Shown here piece by piece: positions 1-8,143 of a DNA stretch of 47,069 bases (positions are counted from its first letter, which is position 1; each line of letters starts with the position of its first letter). Below the pieces are notes generated by a model. The model saw only the letters and a program-made list of their open reading frames with translations. It made no database searches and was not told the DNA's origin. A program made the translations under genes and the position numbers. Origin of the DNA: Bacteroidota bacterium (GTDB lineage Bacteria; Bacteroidota; Ignavibacteria; Kryptoniales; JAKASW01). The stretch covers positions 1 to 47,069 of the forward strand of contig JAJZNW010000132.1 of the NCBI GenBank assembly GCA_021811615.1. Reading direction: 5' to 3'.

Positions 1-88
1 GTAATTTTTAGAAAATGACAAGAAGAGAAGGCACATTTCTGATCAGAAAGTTCTTAAGAGAGAATTCAAAAGCAGGTCAGAAAATATG

Positions 89-123
89 AAGTGTTCCAGT
101 GAAAACCGGAACACTTTTTTTTT
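89..123 (+). terminator. Rho-independent terminator of an upstream gene
   Basis: A perfect 9-bp stem (89-97 with 108-116, AAGTGTTCC/GGAACACTT) encloses a 10-base loop and runs straight into a run of T ending at 123. This is the strongest intrinsic terminator seen in the window. It lies just before the Nif3-family gene, so it most likely ends a rightward transcript entering from the left. No rightward frame stays open past position 18, so any such gene ends at the very edge or outside the window. Confidence 0.85.
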
Positions 124-138
124 GCTTATTTATAATAA

Positions 139-1239
139 ATGAAGCTGTCAGAAGCAGTTAAGAAGATTCGAGAAAGACTTCCAGTCGAGTTGGTGGCGGA
201 CCAGGACAATGTTGGGCTGATTGTCGGCGACTATGATGATGAATGTGGAAAGATGGTCGTAGCATACGAATTGAACGGTGGCGTCATTGAAGAGGCAGTA
301 GAATCAGGATCCAATCTTATAGTAACCTACCACACACCCCTGTTCCGTGCGGCCAAGTCGTTCACGACATCATCCTCAAGGCCCGACTTTCTGGTTCAGG
401 CGGCCAGACGGCTGTTGAATGTCTATGCGGTCCACACGGCGCTTGACGTGGTCAGGGACGGGATTAACTTCGACCTCGCGTCACGGCTGGGTCTAAGGAA
501 TCCAAAGTATCTTTCGCCTCTGCCGGATACGCTCCGGAAAATTGTCGTCTTCGTTCCGCGGGACCATCTTGAGAAAGTCCGCTCTGCGATGTCGAAGAGC
601 GGTGCGGGGATGATAGGCAATTATACCGGCTGTGCCTTCGCCTCGGAGGGGGAAGGCTCGTTTCTGCCCGGAGACGGCGCTACACCGTACGTCGGCACGC
701 CGGGGAAAACCGAGAGAGCGAGTGAGTCACGGCTCGAGATGGTTGTGGAGAAGTCGAATGCGGAAAGAGTAGTTCGGGCGATGATGGATGCCCATCCTTA
801 CGAAGAAGTCGCTTATGATGTTTATCCTCTGTTGAATAGCTCTGCAAACTATGGCTTCGGGGCGATAGGGGATCTCGAAGAGAAGATGTCCGGGGAAAAA
901 TTTCTTGAGAGGATCAAGAATGTGCTCGGACAGGCTTTCCTCAAAGCGGCTCACGCCGTCGACAGCGAAATAAAGAGAGTCGCCCTTTGTGCGGGGTCAG
1001 GTGTTTCATTTTACGGAGATGCTGTCCGTGAGCGCGCGGACATTTTCATAACCGGAGACGTCAAGCACCACGATTTCAGAGAGAGCATGATGTTGCCGAC
1101 TGTTCTTGTGGATGCCACGCATCGCGGCACGGAGAGATTTGCGGCCGAGTTGCTTCATCGCATAATGAATGAAATCTTTAAAGATAGAGTTGTTGTCAAT
1201 CTTAGCAAGCACGAATATGACAGTGCAGTCATTGTTTAA
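139..1239 (+). CDS. Nif3-like dinuclear metal centre protein (YqfO type)
   Basis: A 366-residue member of the NIF3/YqfO family, which forms hexameric toroids with a two-metal site; the physiological substrate is not firmly known. Metal-ligand motifs are visible: YHTPLF (H65), HTALD (H99, D103), GDVKHHD and DATHRGTE near the C-terminus. The middle third (about 130-235), with VFVPRDH, GNYTGC and HPYEEVAYDVYPL, is the PII-like insert found in the long YqfO version, and the length fits that version. The first histidine of the usual HH pair is tyrosine here (Y64), as in eukaryotic NIF3L1. No Shine-Dalgarno precedes the ATG, which follows an AT-rich stretch just after a terminator. The zinc-ribbon gene follows after 18 bases and is probably co-transcribed. 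Confidence 0.93.
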   Translation: MKLSEAVKKIRERLPVELVADQDNVGLIVGDYDDECGKMVVAYELNGGVIEEAVESGSNLIVTYHTPLFRAAKSFTTSSSRPDFLVQAARRLLNVYAVHTALDVVRDGINFDLASRLGLRNPKYLSPLPDTLRKIVVFVPRDHLEKVRSAMSKSGAGMIGNYTGCAFASEGEGSFLPGDGATPYVGTPGKTERASESRLEMVVEKSNAERVVRAMMDAHPYEEVAYDVYPLLNSSANYGFGAIGDLEEKMSGEKFLERIKNVLGQAFLKAAHAVDSEIKRVALCAGSGVSFYGDAVRERADIFITGDVKHHDFRESMMLPTVLVDATHRGTERFAAELLHRIMNEIFKDRVVVNLSKHEYDSAVIV

Positions 1240-1257
1240 CTTACCCAGGAGACGAAG

Positions 1258-2004
1258 GTGGTTGTCAAGGATAAACTGAAGACGCTTTACGAACTTCAGC
1301 AGGTTGATCTCAAATTGGATGGATTGCTTGAAGAACGAGGGGATTTGCCGGCTGATGTGGAGGAACTGGAGAAGAAGATATCCACTTTAAAAGGCCAGAT
1401 CAAAGAAAACGAAGATTATCTGAAGAAAGCTGTGTCGAGAAAGAAAGAAATCGACAAGGAACTCGACGAAGTGAGGAAGAGGATCGATAAGTTTACCGAT
1501 ATGCGGATCAAAGTGAAGACGAATCGCGAGTATGACGCTCTTAGTAAGCAGATCGACAATTCCAAGGACAAGCTTCAGGAACTGCATAAGGAACTAGAAA
1601 ACATCCAGGCTAAAGAAGCTGTCGCCGGCAAGGAAGTTGAGAAGCTGAAGTCGGAATACACCGATGAAGAGCAGGTATACTCGTCGAAGAAGGTCGAATT
1701 GGAGGAGCTGGTCTCTCTCACGCACGACGAAGAAAAGCGTTATGTGAAAGAGAGAGAGAAGTTTGCGCAGAAGGTCGATCGCCAGACGTTATCGCGTTAC
1801 GAGATGATCAGGAAGGCGACGAAAGGCAAGGCAATCGTACCTGTTGTTAGGCGCAACGCCTGCGGCGGGTGCTACAATGTCCTTCCGCCTCAGAGACTCC
1901 TCGATCTGCGGCAGATGGACAAAATATACTCATGCGATCACTGCGGGAGGATCCTAGTTCCGAACGAGATCGTTGATGAAACGTCCACCGATAAAGTAGG
2001 TTAA
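1258..2004 (+). CDS. Coiled-coil protein with C-terminal C4 zinc ribbon (DUF164 family)
   Basis: A 248-residue protein. Residues 15-175 are heptad-rich, highly charged and almost certainly a long coiled-coil hairpin; the conserved family segment VKTNREYDAL lies at 86-95. The C-terminus carries a four-cysteine zinc ribbon: C202, C205, C226 and C229. This is the architecture of the DUF164/zf-RING_7 family (for example chlamydial CT398/CdsZ), whose general role is poorly defined. The start is GTG with an AGGAG-like sequence about eight bases upstream. It follows the Nif3-family gene by 18 bases, a pairing I recall as common in other bacteria. It ends 25 bases before a strong hairpin at 2029-2049. 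Function beyond a nucleic-acid or protein-binding adaptor cannot be claimed. Confidence 0.88.
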   Translation: MVVKDKLKTLYELQQVDLKLDGLLEERGDLPADVEELEKKISTLKGQIKENEDYLKKAVSRKKEIDKELDEVRKRIDKFTDMRIKVKTNREYDALSKQIDNSKDKLQELHKELENIQAKEAVAGKEVEKLKSEYTDEEQVYSSKKVELEELVSLTHDEEKRYVKEREKFAQKVDRQTLSRYEMIRKATKGKAIVPVVRRNACGGCYNVLPPQRLLDLRQMDKIYSCDHCGRILVPNEIVDETSTDKVG

Positions 2005-2522
2005 TACAAAATTTTCGGGATTCAGGCCGCGATCGGTGTCCCCGGTCGCCAACATGATCGCAATCATGATAATCCGGCGAACGGGGAGGAATTGAAGGAA
2101 TCTCCCGGCAAACTGGCGGACGTATTTGACTGAGCACTGTTGAAGAGGGCCGAACTTGCGGAAAAGCCCGGCTGTAGCGAACTTAGTACGCGGTCGGGCG
2201 GTCAGCTGGTTGTTCTGCATATAAGTTGTCCTTTGTGATTGAAATTCAGATAGAAAGCGATTTCCTGATCGCGATCATAGAGTTTGTCGAATCAGGGATA
2301 GAAATGAGTAACCATGGCTCCTGCAGCAAGTCGGGCAGGATGAAACGCAGGAAGAGAGATTGGAGCGCGAGTTGATATTAAGAAACCCGGTGAGAGACAT
2401 GCTGAGATCGGGGTTGACAGCGACGGTCGCCGGCAGGGCCGAGGCGTTGAGCGAAATTGGTGCAGAGCGGCGTTCAGGCGGTCGGCGGCAGGAAGAATTT
2501 GCCGATCCAGACGGGAGTTTTA
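2005..2522 (+). other. 518-base stretch without a convincing gene, upstream of rnpB
   Basis: No frame here has convincing protein character; frames that cross into rnpB are accidental. Two stems are visible: GCGATCGG with CCGGTCGC (2029-2036/2042-2049, one G-T pair) and GCCCGGC with GTCGGGC (2166-2172/2193-2199, one G-T pair). Neither is followed by a T-run. No confident promoter for rnpB was found: a TTGACA at about 2414 has no matching -10. The stretch may hold a long leader, a processed precursor or another structured RNA; I recognise no known family. Confidence 0.5.
2029..2049 (+). other. Strong hairpin after the zinc-ribbon gene
   Basis: An 8-bp stem (2029-2036 with 2042-2049, one G-T wobble) with a 5-base loop lies 25 bases past the stop codon at 2004. 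It lacks a T-tract, so it is not a classical intrinsic terminator. It could protect the mRNA 3' end or border a Rho-dependent end. Role inferred from position only. Confidence 0.45.
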
Positions 2523-2914
2523 GGAGTGGGCCAGGCAGCCGCTCCGACTACGGTCGGGGAGGAAAGTCCGGACTCCAGATGGCAGCAGGCTCCGGTGTTC
2601 ACGCAGGTGAGTACCGGAGGCGGGGCGACCCGACGGAAAGTGCCACAGAAAATATACCGCCCGTCCCGCGTTGCGGGACGAGTAAGGGTGAAATGGCGGG
2701 GCAAGAGCCCACCGTTCCCGGTGGTGACACCGGGATGCATGGTAAACCCCCTGCGGAGCAAGACCAAATAAGGGAGGAATCCCGAATGGGCTTCGTCCGT
2801 TCGGGACCGAGGCGGCCAGTCTCGGTCGACTTCCGGGTAGGTTGCTCAGATAAATGGCTGCCTCTCCTTCGCGAAAGCGGAGGGAAGACAGAATTCGGCT
2901 TATCGGCCCACTCC
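2523..2914 (+). ncRNA. rnpB: RNase P RNA, bacterial type A
   Basis: This is the catalytic RNA of ribonuclease P, which matures tRNA 5' ends. The ends are set by a perfect 10-bp P1 helix, GGAGTGGGCC (2523-2532) with GGCCCACTCC (2905-2914). Family-conserved blocks occur in order: GAGGAAAGTCCGG (2559-2571), CCACAGAAAATATACCGCC (about 2643-2661), a P12-like hairpin CGTCCCGC/GCGGGACG, then AGGGTGAAA with GGCAAGAGCCCACC (2685-2713), GCATGGTAAACCCC, and the universally conserved ACAGAATTCGGCTTAT (2888-2903), which forms P4 with the 5' block. Length is about 392 bases, normal for type A. It sits 32 bases before recJ. Protein frames that appear open across it are artefacts. Confidence 0.97.
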
Positions 2915-2946
2915 GCTTATAGTCATATCCTGGACGGGAGCTTCCG

Positions 2947-4686
2947 TTGAAATACGATTGGAAGCTGCTCGGACAGAGCGATGATATCATGGTGCAGGAG
3001 CTTGCGCGCCAGCTGGGTGTAAAGCCTATTCTGGCAAGACTTCTTGTGCAGCGCGGGTTCGATTCGGTCGAGAGGGCAAAGTCATTCTTCTTCTCGAGCC
3101 TGAAGGATCAACACGATCCGTTTCTCATGAACGGGATGTCAAAGGCGGTGGAGCGGGTGCTGACGGCTCTCGAGCGCTACGAGAAAATCCTTGTGTATGG
3201 CGATTATGACGTCGACGGCACCACGGGGGCGGCACTTCTCTACATGTTTTTCCGGAAGCTCGGCGCCAACGTCGAGTTCTACATACCGGACAGGCTCAAG
3301 GAAGGGTACGGGGTCAGTACTGCGGGCGTCGAGTTCGCTTCCGCAGGCGGGTTCACACTTCTCGTAAGCGTGGATTGCGGCGTCGCTGCGGGGAAGGAGA
3401 TCGAGTACGCATCGTCGAAGGGAATCGACACGATCGTATGCGACCACCACGAGGTCGAGGAGACCCCGAAGGCCGTTGCCGTGCTCGATCCGATTAAACC
3501 GGGCTGCGATTACCCTTTCAAGTTCTTGTCCGGATGCGGCGTCGCATACAAGTTCGCGAAGGCCGTCTCGATGAGACTCGGCAAGCAGGACCTCCCGGAC
3601 GAATATCTCGATCTGGTTGCAATCGCAGCGGCCGCGGACGTAGTGCCGCTGGTCGGGGAGAACCGCATACTGGTACAGGCAGGGTTCAACGCGATAGCAC
3701 TCCAACCGAGGGCGGGTATCAAAGCGCTTCTCGAGAGTTCCAGGGTAGATGTGCGAAGGTTGACGACGGGCCAGGTATCTTTCAACATCGCGCCCCGGAT
3801 CAACGCGGTCGGTAGGCTCGGCGATGCCAAGCGCGCTGTCGAACTTCTAATAACGGATAACGCCGACGTTGCGGAGGAGTTTGCCGGTATTTTAGACAAC
3901 GAGAACTCCCACAGGAAGCTTCTCGACGAGAAGACATTCAATGAAGCTTTCGAAATGGCCTCGCGGATGATGGCACAGGGTGACAGGAACTCGCTTGTTC
4001 TTCACAGCGAGGAGTGGCATCCGGGTGTGGTCGGAATAGTCGCATCCAGGATAGTCGAGACATTTTACAGGCCTACGATCATGCTTGCGACCGTCGACGG
4101 GGTAGTGCGGGGGAGTGCCCGGAGTGTGGCGGGTTATGACATATTCGCCGCGATCCGGGAGTGCTCAGATCTGCTCACACAATTTGGTGGTCACAAAGTC
4201 GCCGCCGGTCTTGCCCTCCAGCCGGAGAACCTTCAGAATTTCATCGATACCTTCGAAGAGGTCGTATCGCGGACTCTGACTGACGACCTGAAAACGCCGG
4301 TCATCTCGATCGATTCAGAGTTGGATTTGGGAGATGTCAACGGCGAATTCATGAAGACTCTCAAGATGTTCGAACCGTTCGGACCTCAGAACGCGAAGCC
4401 CGTTTTCCGGACTTCAAACGTTTACCTGGCAGAGGCCAGGATCGTGGGGAGTTCTCACCTGAAAATGAAATTGCGGTCGAACGGCGTGACATTCGACGCG
4501 ATCAAATTCAGGAACGGCGACAGCGGCGTAAAGAGAGGGACCAGGCTCGATATCGTCTATTCGGTTGATGAAAATCACTATGCAGGTAATGTATATTATC
4601 AATTACAATTAAAGGATTTTAGAAACTCATCCGGCTCAGAAGATGCCACCGGGCATGCGGCCGGAAAAGAAAGCTTAGGAGGTTGA
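2947..4686 (+). CDS. recJ: Single-stranded-DNA-specific 5'-3' exonuclease RecJ
   Basis: A 579-residue DHH-family exonuclease acting in recombination and repair (RecF pathway, mismatch repair). Catalytic motifs are intact: YGDYDVDGTTG with D86, D88 and D90 (motif I), SVDCG with D143, CDHHEVEE with D166-H167-H168, and the GGHKVAAG motif of the DHHA1 domain. The remaining C-terminal third matches the RecJ OB-fold region. Length is typical. The start is TTG, preceded by a GGGAG sequence eight bases upstream; no better in-frame start lies between it and rnpB. The stop is three bases before the yebC ATG, so recJ-yebC-ruvC-ruvA look like one transcript devoted mainly to recombination. Confidence 0.95.
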   Translation: MKYDWKLLGQSDDIMVQELARQLGVKPILARLLVQRGFDSVERAKSFFFSSLKDQHDPFLMNGMSKAVERVLTALERYEKILVYGDYDVDGTTGAALLYMFFRKLGANVEFYIPDRLKEGYGVSTAGVEFASAGGFTLLVSVDCGVAAGKEIEYASSKGIDTIVCDHHEVEETPKAVAVLDPIKPGCDYPFKFLSGCGVAYKFAKAVSMRLGKQDLPDEYLDLVAIAAAADVVPLVGENRILVQAGFNAIALQPRAGIKALLESSRVDVRRLTTGQVSFNIAPRINAVGRLGDAKRAVELLITDNADVAEEFAGILDNENSHRKLLDEKTFNEAFEMASRMMAQGDRNSLVLHSEEWHPGVVGIVASRIVETFYRPTIMLATVDGVVRGSARSVAGYDIFAAIRECSDLLTQFGGHKVAAGLALQPENLQNFIDTFEEVVSRTLTDDLKTPVISIDSELDLGDVNGEFMKTLKMFEPFGPQNAKPVFRTSNVYLAEARIVGSSHLKMKLRSNGVTFDAIKFRNGDSGVKRGTRLDIVYSVDENHYAGNVYYQLQLKDFRNSSGSEDATGHAAGKESLGG

Positions 4687-4689
4687 AAA

Positions 4690-5439
4690 ATGTCCGGACA
4701 TAATAAATGGGCCAAGATCAAGCACAAGAAGGCAGGCACAGACGCTCAGAGAGGGAAGCTGTTCAGCCGATTGATCAAAGAGATTACGATTGCGGCGAGA
4801 AGCGGCGGAGGAGATGTGAACGGTAATCCGCGTCTGAGGCTCGCCGTACAAACGGCAAAAGACAACAATATGCCTGCCGACAACATCAAGCGGGCGATCC
4901 AGCGTGGGACGGGAGAACTGCCGGGCGTGCAGTATGAAGAGATTACTTATGAGGGATACGGTCCTGGGGGCGTAGCTTTGATGATCGAGCTGGTCACTGA
5001 CAATAAGAACCGGACGGTGGCAGAACTTCGCCATTTGCTTGACCGGAACAACGGCAAGCTTGCGGAAGCCGGATCGGTCGCGTGGATGTTCCAGAAGAAG
5101 GGGGGAATCGAAGTACCGAAGTCGGCGGTCGGTGAAGAGGAACTATTGAATATCATACTCGAGGCCGGGGCCGACGACATGAGTGTCGAGGACGACTACT
5201 TCGATATCACGACGTCGTTTGAAGCGTTCGAATCCGTCAAGAAGGCAATCGAGGACAAAGGTCTCAAAATCAACAACGCTTCCGTCCAGATGCTTCCCCA
5301 AAATACCATCCGGGTCGAAGGGAGAGAAGCGGAACAGGTACTGAAACTGATGGAAGCGCTCGAAGAGCATGACGACGTTCAAAACGTCTACGCAAACTTC
5401 GATATCGACGACAGCGTCCTGGCACAATTGAACCAGTGA
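4690..5439 (+). CDS. yebC: YebC/PmpR-family translation or transcription factor
   Basis: A 249-residue YebC/TACO1-family protein. The family signature opens the protein (MSGHNKWAKIKHKKAGTD, then LFSRLIKEI), and EEITYEGYGPGGVA and GSVAWMF follow; length is standard. Family members have been described as DNA-binding regulators and, more recently, as factors relieving ribosome stalling. Which applies here cannot be told from sequence. A strong TTAGGAGG ribosome-binding site lies just upstream of the ATG. The stop overlaps the GTG of ruvC (GTGA), implying translational coupling. The YebC-RuvC-RuvA order is common in bacteria. Confidence 0.95.
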   Translation: MSGHNKWAKIKHKKAGTDAQRGKLFSRLIKEITIAARSGGGDVNGNPRLRLAVQTAKDNNMPADNIKRAIQRGTGELPGVQYEEITYEGYGPGGVALMIELVTDNKNRTVAELRHLLDRNNGKLAEAGSVAWMFQKKGGIEVPKSAVGEEELLNIILEAGADDMSVEDDYFDITTSFEAFESVKKAIEDKGLKINNASVQMLPQNTIRVEGREAEQVLKLMEALEEHDDVQNVYANFDIDDSVLAQLNQ

Positions 5440-5999
5440 TTATACTTGGCATCGATCCCGGATCGCGCAAGACCGGGTTTGCCGTCATTGAATATAAAGG
5501 GAGTCGAAAGTCGATTGTCGACTCTGGAACGATTTTTCTAACGGAAGCGAAGTCGATGCCGGAAAAACTGGTTCGGATATTCAACGAAATCGGGACGCTC
5601 TTCGTCAAGTTCGACATAGAATCTGTAGCAGTTGAGGCCGGCTTTTACGGAAAGAATGCACAGAGTGCGTATAAGCTCGGTTACGCGCGAAGTGCGGCCG
5701 TTCTGGCAGCGGCATTGAAGGGGGTTGAAGTTGTCGAGTACTCTCCCAGAAAAGTGAAGCAATCTGTGACGGGGAACGGGAACGCCTCGAAGCCGCAGGT
5801 CATGTTCATGGTTAGAAGACTTTTGTCGGGTGCGGAGCGATTGCCGCTTCGCGAAGACGAGGCCGATGCATGCGCAGTTGCAATTTGTCACGCACAGAAT
5901 TCCGGCGGCGGAAAAGGGGGGTACAGGAACTGGAAAGAGTTCGTAGCAAAGAACAGTCACATGGTTGTCAAACGATCCGGCGCGAGGCGGATTAAATGA
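5436..5999 (+). CDS. ruvC: Holliday-junction resolvase RuvC
   Basis: A 187-residue crossover-junction endonuclease that cuts Holliday junctions with RuvAB. The four acidic catalytic residues are present in the expected pattern: D7 (GIDPGSRKTGF), E67 (VAVEAGF), D141 and D144 (EDEADACAVA). The loop NAQSAYKLG that contacts DNA is also seen. The GTG start overlaps the yebC stop by three bases (GTGA), and the stop overlaps the ruvA start (ATGA). The basic tail after residue 155 is slightly longer than in E. coli. ruvB is not in this window. Confidence 0.95.
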   Translation: MIILGIDPGSRKTGFAVIEYKGSRKSIVDSGTIFLTEAKSMPEKLVRIFNEIGTLFVKFDIESVAVEAGFYGKNAQSAYKLGYARSAAVLAAALKGVEVVEYSPRKVKQSVTGNGNASKPQVMFMVRRLLSGAERLPLREDEADACAVAICHAQNSGGGKGGYRNWKEFVAKNSHMVVKRSGARRIK

Positions 6000-6592
6000 T
6001 TTACGGGATTAGAGGGAAACTCGCTGCAAAGAATACGACTTCAATAGCAATCGATGTGAGCGGAGTCATTTACGAAGTGAACGTTCCGATCTCAACATAC
6101 GATGCAGTCGGCGAAGCAGGAGACGACGTCTCGGTGTTTACCGTCCTTGTCGTACGAGAAGACGACATGCAGTTGTACGGCTTTGCGACGGAGGACGAAA
6201 GGAGACTGTTCAAATTACTGATAGGGGTTAACGGCATTGGCCCGAAGACGGCACTGGGGGTACTTTCATCGGCAAGCGTTGCCGACATTTACGGTTTCAT
6301 CTCCAGTTCAAATGCACAGGCGCTGACGGCGATGCCGGGAATCGGTAGAAAGACTGCGGAACGACTGGTGCTTGAGCTTCGCGATAAAATCGGGCGGATT
6401 GAATTTTCAGTTCAGGGTGAAGCGCTGGACGGCAGGGAAGAAGTGCGGTCGGGTGCGGTGGAAGCTCTCGTCGCGCTGGGGTATTCACGGATGCAATGCG
6501 AGCGGGCGATTAGAGAAGTCTTGAAACGTGACGTGTCTGCCGGGAAGTCTGTCGAGGACCTTGTGCGGGCTGCCCTCAAAGAGGTAAAATAA
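5996..6592 (+). CDS. ruvA: Holliday-junction branch-migration subunit RuvA
   Basis: A 198-residue RuvA, the junction-binding tetramer that loads RuvB. The N-terminal OB fold (1-64) begins MIYGIRGKL and contains REDDMQLYGF. Tandem helix-hairpin-helix motifs follow (NGIGPKTALGVLS and MPGIGRKTAERLVLEL). Domain III at 150-198 includes ALVALGYS and ends SVEDLVRAALK. Length is standard. The ATG overlaps the ruvC stop in an ATGA. It is the last gene of the recJ-ruvA run; a 236-base gap follows. Confidence 0.95.
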   Translation: MIYGIRGKLAAKNTTSIAIDVSGVIYEVNVPISTYDAVGEAGDDVSVFTVLVVREDDMQLYGFATEDERRLFKLLIGVNGIGPKTALGVLSSASVADIYGFISSSNAQALTAMPGIGRKTAERLVLELRDKIGRIEFSVQGEALDGREEVRSGAVEALVALGYSRMQCERAIREVLKRDVSAGKSVEDLVRAALKEVK

Positions 6593-6640
6593 AAAGTCCG
6601 CGAAGTACAGGTAGCGCAGAACATGCCACGTGGTTGGCAA

Positions 6641-6714
6641 TTCCCGTCTCTGTCCGCTCATTTTCCACCGACGCTACATTGGAGCCGTCATTTGCACTTC
6701 GATGAGACAGGGAA
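6641..6714 (+). other. Possible long-range hairpin in the ruvA-MFS gap
   Basis: TTCCCGTCTC (6641-6650) can pair with GAGACAGGGAA (6704-6714) through ten pairs with one bulged A, closing a loop of about 53 bases. A smaller TGCCA/TGGCA stem (6624-6628/6635-6639) lies just before it. No T-run follows. It may be part of the leader of the MFS gene; no known riboswitch is recognised. Confidence 0.3.
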
Positions 6715-6828
6715 TAAATTATCGCGTCTTCGAGAAGCTATCCCCGGTGCAGAAGCTTTTCTACGAGGGGAACCACTAAGTTTAGCTTCAACCAATCATT
6801 ACAATAGACGTGAGGAGATGCAATTCTT

Positions 6829-8085
6829 ATGGAACAGTCCAATTACAGGATCTACGGCTACAGATGGTTCATACTGGTCGTATTCATGCTGGTCGCGGCG
6901 TTCAATCAGCTTGTGTGGATCACGTTTGCTCCGATAACTGAGGCCTCGGCCGCATACTATCATGTATCTCAACTCGACATCGGGTTGCTGTCGATGAGTT
7001 TCATGATTGCATTTCTGGTCTTTTCGATACCTGCTTCGTGGGTGATCGACACATACGGATTCCGAGTAGCCGTCGGAATCGGAGCAGGGTTGACAGGCAT
7101 ATTTGGTCTCATGCGCGGACTGGTTTCCTCGAATTTCACGCTTGTGATGATTGCTCAGATCGGGACGGCCGTCGGGCAGCCGTTCATATTGAATGCCGTC
7201 ACGAAGATAGCAGCTCGCTGGTTTCCGATCGAAGAACGGGCGACGGCCTCAGGGCTGGGATCGCTTGCCATGTACCTCGGGATACTCGCGGGCCTGGCAC
7301 TGACGCCGGCGTTGGTGCTTGGCGCCGGATTCTCGAACATGCTGTTGTACTATGGCATCGGGTCGCTCGCAGCCGCGGTGCTCTTCATAATACTCGCCCG
7401 TGAACATCCTGCAACTCCTCCCGGTCCGGCCGAACTCGAAGAGAGGGCACTGATGTTCGATGGATTGAAGCAGATACTGAAGAACAAGAATTTCATACTC
7501 CTCATGTCGGTATTCTTTATCGGACTCGGGGTATTCAACAGCGTTACGACCTGGATAGAAGATATCATTAGCCCGCGGGGCTTCACGGCGACACAGGCCG
7601 GTACCGCCGGCGGTTTGATGATCGTTGGAGGTATAATCGGTGCAGTGATCCTTCCCACGCTTTCGGACAAATACCGGAAGAGGGTGCCGTTTATCCTGAT
7701 CGGTCTTGCCGGTACCATACCCGGTCTGTTGGGCATCACATACGCGACGACGTCTCCGTTGTTGTATGCTGCTTCCTTTGCACTGGGATTCTTCCTTCTT
7801 AGCGCGGGCCCGATCGGCTTCCAGTATGGTGCTGAGATAGGAAGGCCGACGCCGGAAGGGACGTCGAACGGTCTTCTCTTCCTCATGGGAAATGCTTCAG
7901 GAATCGTTTTCATTTTTGCCATGGACGCTTTCAGGTTCGGTCCTGAGGGATCCATGACCCCTTCACTCCTCGTCATGACGGGTCTTGTGGCGTTAAGCTT
8001 TTTCCTGGCGATGAGGCTCCGCGAATCGGGTCTCGTTGGAAAAGCAGATGCCCAGACAGTGCGGGCGCCGGAGGTGTCGAAGTAA
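6829..8085 (+). CDS. Major facilitator superfamily transporter (FLVCR-like)
   Basis: A 418-residue polytopic membrane protein with about twelve hydrophobic segments in two halves, typical of MFS carriers. The region RWFILVVFMLVAAFNQLVW, followed later by PASWVIDTYG, GQPFILNAV and AARWFPIEERATASGLG, resembles the FLVCR/DIRC2 branch more than sugar permeases. The substrate cannot be assigned from sequence. The ATG has a GAGGAG sequence about nine to ten bases upstream; an earlier ATG at 6819 is in another frame. The secreted glycosidase gene begins 58 bases downstream, so the pair may be co-transcribed and the carrier could import a product of that enzyme, which is inference from position only. 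Confidence 0.85.
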   Translation: MEQSNYRIYGYRWFILVVFMLVAAFNQLVWITFAPITEASAAYYHVSQLDIGLLSMSFMIAFLVFSIPASWVIDTYGFRVAVGIGAGLTGIFGLMRGLVSSNFTLVMIAQIGTAVGQPFILNAVTKIAARWFPIEERATASGLGSLAMYLGILAGLALTPALVLGAGFSNMLLYYGIGSLAAAVLFIILAREHPATPPGPAELEERALMFDGLKQILKNKNFILLMSVFFIGLGVFNSVTTWIEDIISPRGFTATQAGTAGGLMIVGGIIGAVILPTLSDKYRKRVPFILIGLAGTIPGLLGITYATTSPLLYAASFALGFFLLSAGPIGFQYGAEIGRPTPEGTSNGLLFLMGNASGIVFIFAMDAFRFGPEGSMTPSLLVMTGLVALSFFLAMRLRESGLVGKADAQTVRAPEVSK

Positions 8086-8143
8086 TCTTGAACGGGTCAA
8101 AATTTTAGGCCATGCCGAACTTGAATTAGTATCGGGTGATATC

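Noticed and set aside
131..136. Perfect TATAAT just before the Nif3-family ATG
   Set aside because: It is two bases from the ATG, so transcription from it would begin inside the gene, and there is no -35 box at the right distance.
2414..2440. TTGACA as an rnpB promoter
   Set aside because: No -10 box follows at 16-18 bases and it lies over 100 bases before the RNA's 5' end.
2360..2950. Long open frame on the plus strand across rnpB
   Set aside because: It covers the whole RNase P RNA and has no protein-family character; the RNA explains the sequence.
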